Origin: Bacteroidaceae bacterium
GTDB taxonomy: Bacteria; Bacteroidota; Bacteroidia; Bacteroidales; Bacteroidaceae
Length of the DNA stretch: 11,610 bases
Reading direction: 5' to 3'
NCBI GenBank assembly: GCA_017472905.1
Contig: JAFUNW010000109.1
Coordinates: forward strand, 1-11,610
Positions 5,642 to 11,610 of the stretch are shown in pieces (position 1 is the stretch's first letter; each line of letters begins with the position of its first letter). The notes below the pieces were generated by a model. That model worked only from the letters and a program-made list of their open reading frames with translations, did not search any database and was not told the DNA's origin. A program made the position numbers and the translations under genes.

Positions 5642-7471
5642 TTATTTAAAATCAAGTTTGATTAGTTCGTGGTTAGGAGTCATGTGAATAAAGAATACTT
5701 TTTTATTGATAAATCCTCCCCAATTGTTTACTCGCTCAAATCGGAAACCGGTTTGTACAGGGGTCACAATTGTTTGATTCAGTTTATCATCCATATTTGT
5801 TCCATATTTACTGAGAGCTTTCAAGAAGAAATAGGCGGTGTCGAATCCGAGCATTCCATATTTGGGGAAAGTGGAAGCCATTTCTTTGTTATACCAATAG
5901 CGATATTTTTTATTAAATTGGATAGATGGAGCTAATAGGTTATTGGTATAGAATGAAGAATAGAAATAGGTATCCGTTTCATAAAATGCTTGTAAATGGT
6001 CGTTTGTGTATTTCTGCCATTCTGGATATCCGAAGAGGTTTATTTTTCTTGGAGTTTCTTTTTCTGCTTCTCTGCGTATGGCCAACTGTAGGTATGGTAA
6101 CAATTTGATAAGAGTAATGTTGCTACTTGAAGTAGGAATAAATATATTTGGTTTTTCATTGCTTAATACTTTCTCCATCTGTATACTATCAGTTGCAACA
6201 TTATCTGCATCCGTTGTAGGCATAGCCATTGTTTGGAAATTGATATTATGTGTTCCTAATTCATTCTTGAGTCCGTTAATAAAATCATTTTTTTCTTTTT
6301 CATCATCAGATTGAACAAATATAATATTGTAGTTTCCAAACATCTCTAAGAAATGTTTATACACTTGCGAATATAAATAGGACTGCGGTGTATTAATTTG
6401 ATATACATAGGGATTAGTAAATACTTCGTTATCTTTGGATGTAAACGGTATAACTAGGCGTATTTGATGAGTTCTTGCAAAATCAGCCAGGGGCTTGATG
6501 TGTTCGCTGTGCCCGGGACCGAATATGATATGCATGTTTTTTAATTCTTCTTTTTTCAATAAAGATGCAATGGATTGATTACGGTCTCCCGAATCATAAA
6601 CGTGGAGATTAATTGAAATACCCTGTTGTTTAAGACTATCCATAGCCAATAGCAACCCCTCGTAATATTCAACCATCAAAGTTGATTTGTTTTCTTCATC
6701 ATCAAGATTGAATGGTAAAATTAAAGTTGCTTGAATCGCTTTGAGAGTTTGTTCTTTCTTTTTGTTTTTGTCAAACAATTCTTGGTTTGAGGGGGATGTT
6801 GTCTGTTCGTCTGTATTTATGTTATTTTTCCTAGCAGTTTGTTTGTGTGGAATACACAAAAATTTGCCTTTCTTCAGTTTTTCCTTTTTTAATTCCGGAT
6901 TAGCAGCAATCAACTCTTCTTTCGTTATTCCATACTCGCGACAGATGCCGAATATTGTTTCTTTCCTTTTTACTTTGTGCATTTCCCGGCAGGGGCTTTT
7001 TTCTTCCTCTACCTGTTCTTTTTTACGCTCCTGTTGGGGAGTAATTATGTTGTCGTCTTTGCTTGTTTGTGGAATAACAATGACTTCTCCCGTTCGGAAG
7101 TTGGCAGCACTTAACCCCGGATTGGCTTGGCAAATGATAGCAGCACTAACATTATATATTTGCGTGATTCGATAAAGCGTTTCTCCGGCTTGGATAGTAT
7201 GATAGCGCAAACTGTTTGGAGTCTTTTCGGTTGATGATTGTTTTTTTTGCGGAATGCGCAATGTTTCTCCGGTGCGAATACGCTTATCACTTCCCGGATT
7301 CAGTTCTACAATCTCTGGTATACTTACTCCATACATACTAGAAATGGAGTACAAACTTTCTCCACGAGCAACTGTATGTGAGAAATATCCGTTGGAACTG
7401 CTTTGGGCTAAACCGTGAATAGCTGCAAGAAGAAAAAGAGAGGCAATGAATATATGTTTGTAGCGACTCAT
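5642..7471 (-). CDS. Secreted protein with three LysM domains and a type-1 periplasmic-binding-protein-like domain
   Basis: The protein is 609 aa. Signal peptide residues 1-23 (MSRYKHIFIASLFLLAAIHG, then LAQ). Three LysM peptidoglycan-binding domains follow at about 30-75 (HTVARGESLYSISSMYGVS), 90-135 (HTIQAGETLYRITQIYNVS) and 164-209 (HKVKRKETIFGICREYGIT), each ending in an IP(Q/H) strand. A charged linker comes next. From about 248 to the end there is a Leu/Ile/Val-binding-like fold: ATLILPFNLDDEENKS, EYYEGLLLAMDSLKQQG, IIFGPGHSEHIKPLADFA, RLVIPFTSKDNEVFTNPYVYQ. It probably sits in the periplasm bound to peptidoglycan; a ligand-binding role is inferred and no transporter genes are nearby. 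The frame is open to an ATG at 7561, but a promoter-like element lies inside that extension, so I choose 7471. It is the first gene of a three-gene unit. Confidence 0.87.
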   Translation of the reverse strand: MSRYKHIFIASLFLLAAIHGLAQSSSNGYFSHTVARGESLYSISSMYGVSIPEIVELNPGSDKRIRTGETLRIPQKKQSSTEKTPNSLRYHTIQAGETLYRITQIYNVSAAIICQANPGLSAANFRTGEVIVIPQTSKDDNIITPQQERKKEQVEEEKSPCREMHKVKRKETIFGICREYGITKEELIAANPELKKEKLKKGKFLCIPHKQTARKNNINTDEQTTSPSNQELFDKNKKKEQTLKAIQATLILPFNLDDEENKSTLMVEYYEGLLLAMDSLKQQGISINLHVYDSGDRNQSIASLLKKEELKNMHIIFGPGHSEHIKPLADFARTHQIRLVIPFTSKDNEVFTNPYVYQINTPQSYLYSQVYKHFLEMFGNYNIIFVQSDDEKEKNDFINGLKNELGTHNINFQTMAMPTTDADNVATDSIQMEKVLSNEKPNIFIPTSSSNITLIKLLPYLQLAIRREAEKETPRKINLFGYPEWQKYTNDHLQAFYETDTYFYSSFYTNNLLAPSIQFNKKYRYWYNKEMASTFPKYGMLGFDTAYFFLKALSKYGTNMDDKLNQTIVTPVQTGFRFERVNNWGGFINKKVFFIHMTPNHELIKLDFK

Positions 7472-7509
7472 TTGTGTTATTTCGTATTTAATTAATGTAT
7501 TAAGTGCTG

Positions 7510-7517
7510 CAAAAGTA
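7510..7517 (-). promoter_or_regulatory. Putative -7 element for the LysM/barrel/YgjP unit
   Basis: On the minus strand the sequence reads TACTTTTG, an exact TAnnTTTG match. It is placed so that transcription would begin near 7504, about 33 nt before the ATG at 7471. No convincing -33 TTTG is seen upstream, where the sequence is T-rich. The position decides between the start at 7471 and the longer frame from 7561. Confidence 0.45.
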
Positions 7518-7603
7518 CAAAAAAATATCATCATGTAATATGAAATGTGCAGCTTTAGCAAATATTATGTCTCTTTTTCGGTGGATAATTCGACAGGAAA
7601 GCG

Positions 7604-7611
7604 TATTTTTG
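7604..7611 (+). promoter_or_regulatory. Putative -7 element for the CHU_C gene/uvrA/ybaK unit
   Basis: TATTTTTG matches TAnnTTTG exactly and is followed by GCA, as in many Bacteroides promoters. Predicted transcription start is near 7618, leaving a leader of about 22 nt that contains AGTGAAGG just before the ATG at 7640. No good -33 element is visible. It is divergent from the LysM promoter, with about 90 bp between the two -7 elements. Confidence 0.45.
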
Positions 7612-7639
7612 CAGAATTGATACAGAAAAAAGTGAAGGT

Positions 7640-8371
7640 ATGACAATTAGAAAAATATTTTTTTTGCTGTTTTGGGCAACATTGTTTGTGTATATAGATG
7701 TGCAGGCACAGGTCGCTTCTCCGAAAGCCACTATTTTAGAAGAAAATGGAGATTTAGTAGAAGAATCGACTGTATTGAATGGAGGAGATAGTTATACCGC
7801 TTCGGCTCCATTGGTTATAAAATTTGAAGCTAATGTAGAAGAAATAGAGGGATATACATATGCTTATGAATGGAGTATATATCCTATGGATGCTCCGGAG
7901 AGTCCGATTCTCCGGCGTTATGAATCTGATACGGAATATACCTTTACTGAATCCGGTACTATTGGAATTCGGTTTTATATCACTTATTCTACCGGGGAAG
8001 AGGGTGCTGCCGAATTGGAAGAGGAGTACGACCCCATAACCATAGTCATCAGTGAATCTTCGTTGCATGTGCCCAATGCTTTCTCCCCAAATGGTGATGG
8101 TATTAATGATATTTTTAAAGTTTCTCATAAGTCATTAGTGAAGTTTGATGCGTACATATTTAATCGTTGGGGACAACGGTTATATCATTGGGGACTGAGT
8201 GAAATAGACAATGGATGGGACGGAACTTACAATGGTTCGCAAGTAAAGGACGGAGTCTATTTTATAGTAGTGAATGCCGTTGGTTCTGACGGGGTGAAAT
8301 ATAACGTGAAGCAGGATGTTAACATTTTGCGTGGCTATACGGGAAGTTCATCCGGTAGTGTGACTGAGTAA
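7640..8371 (+). CDS. Secreted protein with C-terminal CHU_C / gliding-motility-associated domain
   Basis: The protein is 243 aa. The signal peptide is at 1-23 (basic TIRK, then FFLLFWATLFVYIDVQA). Residues about 28-138 form an acidic, beta-rich domain, probably PKD/Ig-like (APLVIKFEANVEEIEGYTY, YAYEWSIYP, SGTIGIRFYITY). Residues 142-233 are a clear CHU_C domain (PF13585, TIGR04131): HVPNAFSPNGDGINDIFKV, FDAYIFNRWGQRLYHW, NGWDGTYNGSQVKDGVYFIV, then a final strand ending NILRG. In other Bacteroidetes this domain is the type-B sorting signal of the type IX secretion system. Here it is followed by ten extra residues (YTGSSSGSVTE region), so it is not exactly terminal. Function is unknown. It is the first gene of a unit with uvrA, 17 bp downstream. 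Confidence 0.85.
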   Translation: MTIRKIFFLLFWATLFVYIDVQAQVASPKATILEENGDLVEESTVLNGGDSYTASAPLVIKFEANVEEIEGYTYAYEWSIYPMDAPESPILRRYESDTEYTFTESGTIGIRFYITYSTGEEGAAELEEEYDPITIVISESSLHVPNAFSPNGDGINDIFKVSHKSLVKFDAYIFNRWGQRLYHWGLSEIDNGWDGTYNGSQVKDGVYFIVVNAVGSDGVKYNVKQDVNILRGYTGSSSGSVTE

Positions 8372-8388
8372 ACGAAAACAAGAAAACT

Positions 8389-11268
8389 ATGCAGACAAAC
8401 GAAGAAGAAAGTATAAATGTATACGGAGCACGTGTACATAATTTAAAGAATGTAGATGTTGTGATTCCTCGTAATACTTTAACTGTAATAACCGGTTTGA
8501 GTGGAAGTGGAAAATCATCATTGGCCTTTGATACAATTTTTGCAGAAGGACAGCGGCGTTATATTGAAACCTTTTCGGCCTATGCTCGTAATTTCCTTGG
8601 AGGAATGGAACGTCCGGATGTAGATAAGATTACAGGATTAAGTCCGGTAATTTCCATTGAACAAAAAACTACGAACAAGAATCCTCGCTCCACTGTAGGC
8701 ACAACAACGGAGGTGTATGATTATCTACGGTTGCTTTATGCGCGTGCAGGGGAAGCTTATTCATATCTTTCCGGTGAAAAGATGGTGAAGTATACCGATG
8801 AACAGGTGCTTGATTTGATTCATAAGGATTATGAAGGACGGAGAATTATGATATTGGCTCCGGTTGTACGTAGTCGGAAAGGACACTATAAGGAACTATT
8901 TGAACAAATACGCCGTAAAGGATATTTATACGTTCGTGCAGACGGAAAGGTTATGGATGTATTGCCCGGTTTGAGGCTTGACCGTTATAAGAATCACGAT
9001 GTGGAGATAGTCATAGACAAGATGGTTGTTGCCGGACGTGATGATAAGCGTTTGCAGCAAAGCGTTACAACAGCGATGCAACAAGGTGATGGTTTGTTGA
9101 TGATATTGGATGTAGATAAAGACGAAGTTCGCCATTATAGCAGGCAATTGATGTGTCCTATAACTGGATTATCCTATCGTGATCCGGCTCCGCATAACTT
9201 TTCGTTCAATTCTCCACAGGGTGCTTGTTCTAGATGTAAAGGATTGGGAGTTGTGAACCTCATAGATATAGACAAAGTCATTCCTGATCGTTCTCTTTCT
9301 ATTTATGAGGGAGCGATTGTCCCGCTTGGAAAATTTAAGCAAACCATGATATTTTGGCAGATTGCAACATTGCTTGAAAAATATGAATGTGATTTGAAAA
9401 CCCCGGTTTCTTCTTTGTCAGAAGAGGCTTTAGATGAGATTTTGAATGGTTCAGATGAACGTTTACGTATCAAAAGTTCGTTGATTCATACTTCGTCTGA
9501 CTATTTTGTAACGTTTGAAGGCATTATCAAGTATATACAAATGATGCAAGAGCAAGATGTTTCTGCTACCGAGCAGAAATGGGCAGAGCAATTTGCTAGG
9601 ACAGCCGTTTGTCCGGAGTGTCATGGTCATCGCCTCAATCGCGAAGCCTTGAGCTTCAGAGTTCACGATAAAAACATCATTGAACTGGCCGACATGGATA
9701 TTGCAGAATTGTATGATTGGCTGCAACATGTTGAAGATCATTTGTCGGATAAACAGCGGAAAATTGCCGTTGAAATTTTGAAAGAGATTCGAACCCGATT
9801 GAAATTCCTGTTGGATGTAGGGCTGGGCTATTTATCGTTGAACAGAGCTTCCATGACTCTTTCCGGAGGAGAGAGTCAACGTATTCGCTTGGCAACACAA
9901 ATTGGCTCACAGCTGGTTAATGTTTTATACATTTTGGATGAACCTAGCATCGGATTGCATCAGCGCGACAACCGCCGGTTGATAGATTCGCTTTTGGCGT
10001 TGCGCGATTTGGGCAACTCTGTCATTGTGGTTGAGCATGACAAAGACATGATGCTGGCGGCAGACTATGTCGTAGACATGGGGCCACGTGCCGGGCGCTT
10101 GGGAGGAGAAGTCGTTTTTGCCGGCACTCCGAAAAAAATGCTTCAAAACAATACTCTTACTTCGGCCTATCTAAACGGTACGCAGAAGATTATTGTTCCT
10201 GTAAAGCGGCGTGAGGGAAAGGGAAATTCCATCACTATATTTGGAGCACGAGGAAATAATTTGAAAGGAGTAGATGTGGAATTTCCTTTGGGAAAATTTA
10301 TTTGCGTAACCGGTGTGTCGGGAAGTGGAAAGTCCACGTTGGTTAACGAAACCCTTCATCCCATTTTATCGCAGAAGTTTTATCGTTCATTGAAAGAACC
10401 ATTATCATACGATCGAGTAGAAGGAATAGAGTATATAGATAAGGTAGTAGATGTTGACCAATCGCCGATTGGACGCACACCACGTTCCAATCCGGCAACT
10501 TATACCAATGTCTTTTCTGATATTCGCAACTTGTTTGTTGGTCTACCTGAGGCTAAAATTAGAGGATACAAACCAGGACGTTTTTCGTTCAATATATCGG
10601 GAGGACGGTGTGATGTATGTAGTGGAAATGGATATAAAACCATTGAAATGAACTTCTTACCGGATGTGATGGTGCCATGTGAAGCTTGTCATGGCAAACG
10701 TTACAATCGCGAAACGTTGGAAGTACGCTACAAAGGCAAATCCATTGCCGATGTGTTGGACATGACCATCAATCAGGCGGTGGAATTCTTTGAAAACGTG
10801 CCGCAGATACTTTCTAAGATCAAGGTGTTGCAAGATGTCGGCCTAGGATATGTCAAATTGGGACAACCATCGACTACCTTGTCCGGCGGAGAGAGTCAGC
10901 GCGTAAAACTGGCTACGGAGTTGGCCAAGCGCGATACCGGAAAGACACTCTACATCTTGGATGAACCGACAACCGGACTACATTTCGAGGACATTCGTGT
11001 ATTGATGAATGTTTTGAATAGGTTGGTGGACAAGGGAAATACAGTTATTGTTATAGAGCATAACCTTGACGTTATTAAGATGGCTGATTATGTAATAGAC
11101 ATGGGCCCAGAAGGGGGACGAGGTGGGGGAGAAGTACTTTCGTGCGGTACTCCGGAAGAAGTCGCCCTTTCTGAGAAAGGCTATACGCCAATCTTCCTGC
11201 GGGAAGAGCTGGGAATAGAAGCCCCCCAAGATTCTGATTCCTTTAAAGACCCAAATCCCAATAACTAA
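8389..11268 (+). CDS. uvrA: UvrABC excinuclease subunit A
   Basis: UvrA is the damage-sensing ABC ATPase dimer of nucleotide excision repair, which loads UvrB on lesions. The protein is complete at 959 aa, the usual class I UvrA length being about 940-960. It has two ABC modules. Module 1 has Walker A GLSGSGKSS at 36-44, signature LSGGESQR from 491 and Walker B YILDEPSIGLH with D517/E518. Module 2 has Walker A GVSGSGKST at 642-650, a second LSGGESQR and YILDEPTTGLH. Zinc-binding cysteines are visible as C-X2-C pairs near 280 (CSRCKG) and 408 (CPECHG), and as the C-terminal finger near 741-767 (CDVCSG ... CEACHG), which corresponds to the E. coli finger needed for damage discrimination. No motif is degraded. 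It begins 17 bp after the CHU_C gene and ends 2 bp before ybaK. Confidence 0.98.
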   Translation: MQTNEEESINVYGARVHNLKNVDVVIPRNTLTVITGLSGSGKSSLAFDTIFAEGQRRYIETFSAYARNFLGGMERPDVDKITGLSPVISIEQKTTNKNPRSTVGTTTEVYDYLRLLYARAGEAYSYLSGEKMVKYTDEQVLDLIHKDYEGRRIMILAPVVRSRKGHYKELFEQIRRKGYLYVRADGKVMDVLPGLRLDRYKNHDVEIVIDKMVVAGRDDKRLQQSVTTAMQQGDGLLMILDVDKDEVRHYSRQLMCPITGLSYRDPAPHNFSFNSPQGACSRCKGLGVVNLIDIDKVIPDRSLSIYEGAIVPLGKFKQTMIFWQIATLLEKYECDLKTPVSSLSEEALDEILNGSDERLRIKSSLIHTSSDYFVTFEGIIKYIQMMQEQDVSATEQKWAEQFARTAVCPECHGHRLNREALSFRVHDKNIIELADMDIAELYDWLQHVEDHLSDKQRKIAVEILKEIRTRLKFLLDVGLGYLSLNRASMTLSGGESQRIRLATQIGSQLVNVLYILDEPSIGLHQRDNRRLIDSLLALRDLGNSVIVVEHDKDMMLAADYVVDMGPRAGRLGGEVVFAGTPKKMLQNNTLTSAYLNGTQKIIVPVKRREGKGNSITIFGARGNNLKGVDVEFPLGKFICVTGVSGSGKSTLVNETLHPILSQKFYRSLKEPLSYDRVEGIEYIDKVVDVDQSPIGRTPRSNPATYTNVFSDIRNLFVGLPEAKIRGYKPGRFSFNISGGRCDVCSGNGYKTIEMNFLPDVMVPCEACHGKRYNRETLEVRYKGKSIADVLDMTINQAVEFFENVPQILSKIKVLQDVGLGYVKLGQPSTTLSGGESQRVKLATELAKRDTGKTLYILDEPTTGLHFEDIRVLMNVLNRLVDKGNTVIVIEHNLDVIKMADYVIDMGPEGGRGGGEVLSCGTPEEVALSEKGYTPIFLREELGIEAPQDSDSFKDPNPNN

Positions 11269-11270
11269 CC

Positions 11271-11610
11271 ATGCCGAAAGAAAAAGATAAAATCCAGAAA
11301 ACGAATGTTGCCCGTCTGATGGACAAGGCGAAAGTAGCCTACGAACTTATCCCTTATGAAGTGGATGAGAACGATTTGAGTGCGCATCATATCGTAGCCC
11401 AATTGGGCGAAAATATCGAGCAAGTGTTTAAAACCTTGGTGCTTCATGGCGACAAAACCGGACATTTTGTTTGCGTCATACCCGGAGGCGATGAAGTAAA
11501 CCTGAAGATGGCGGCCAAAGTAAGCGGAAACAAGAAGTGCGACCTTATCCCCATGAAAGAATTGCTGCCTTTGACCGGTTACATACGGGGAGGCTGTTCA
11601 CCCATTGGCA
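11271..11610 (+). CDS. ybaK: Cys-tRNA(Pro) deacylase, YbaK/EbsC type (partial, runs off right edge)
   Basis: This enzyme removes cysteine mischarged onto tRNA(Pro) by prolyl-tRNA synthetase; it is a free-standing trans-editing factor of the YbaK/ProX fold. My translation gives 113 codons from ATG 11271, of about 155-160 expected. Recognisable features are the N-terminal KTNVARLMDKAKVAYELIPY, the strand VFKTLVLHG containing K54 (the position of the conserved catalytic lysine of YbaK), FVCVIPGGDEVNLK, and the substrate-pocket loop TGYIRGGCSPIG at the window edge. It starts 2 bp after the uvrA stop, so it is presumably cotranscribed with it. Identity is confident despite the truncation. Confidence 0.93.
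   Translation, partial: MPKEKDKIQKTNVARLMDKAKVAYELIPYEVDENDLSAHHIVAQLGENIEQVFKTLVLHGDKTGHFVCVIPGGDEVNLKMAAKVSGNKKCDLIPMKELLPLTGYIRGGCSPIG

Noticed and set aside
5385..7175. Several plus-strand ORFs of 60-144 codons opposite the barrel and LysM genes
   Set aside because: They are antisense to well-supported minus-strand genes, and their Phe/Ser/Leu-rich composition is what the complement of Lys/Glu-rich coding produces.
7895..7915. Inverted repeat CCGGAGA / TCTCCGG with 7-nt loop in the CHU_C gene
   Set aside because: Only 7 bp, mid-gene, no U-tract and no second copy; arms of this length arise often by chance.

Overview
The window looks like chromosomal DNA from a Bacteroidales bacterium, most likely Bacteroides or a close relative. 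Several things point there: Bacteroidetes-type -7 promoter elements (TAnnTTTG) in front of transcription units, few purine-rich Shine-Dalgarno sequences, a BamD / short RNA polymerase omega / DUF4293 gene string, an rSAM/SPASM enzyme of the 'rSAM/lipoprotein system' type, a PorT-family outer-membrane barrel, and a CHU_C (gliding-motility-associated) C-terminal domain. The base composition is moderately AT-rich. I see no IS elements, phage genes, tRNA, rRNA or CRISPR arrays, and no gene-free stretch longer than 300 bases.

Layout. (1) 1-1096, minus strand: the N-terminal 365 codons of uvrB, running off the left edge. (2) 1249-2994, plus strand: bamD, rpoZ and a four-helix DUF4293 membrane protein. 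The last two overlap by ATGA. A 50-codon ORF (3014-3166) that is easily missed follows, and then a radical SAM/SPASM gene (to 4307) whose 5' coding region contains a perfect 16-bp inverted repeat with a GAAA loop. (3) 7471-4347, minus strand: a three-gene unit that ends convergently against the rSAM gene. It encodes a secreted protein with three LysM domains and a type-1 periplasmic-binding-protein-like domain, a PorT-family barrel whose ATG directly abuts the previous stop, and a YgjP-like zinc metallopeptidase. (4) 7640 to the right edge, plus strand: a secreted protein with a C-terminal CHU_C domain, uvrA (complete, 959 aa), and the first 113 codons of a YbaK-type Cys-tRNA(Pro) deacylase, all tightly packed as an apparent operon.

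How they fit together. Both damage-recognition subunits of nucleotide excision repair are here (UvrA complete, UvrB partial) but in separate transcription units about 7.3 kb apart and facing away from each other. Between them lie cell-envelope genes: outer-membrane protein assembly (BamD), a cell-wall-binding LysM protein, an outer-membrane barrel and a secreted protein with a type-IX-secretion-like C-terminus. Most genes are conserved housekeeping or envelope functions. The least explained part is 3014-3310: the proline/cysteine-containing mini-ORF beside the rSAM/SPASM enzyme, and the stable hairpin at the start of that enzyme's gene.
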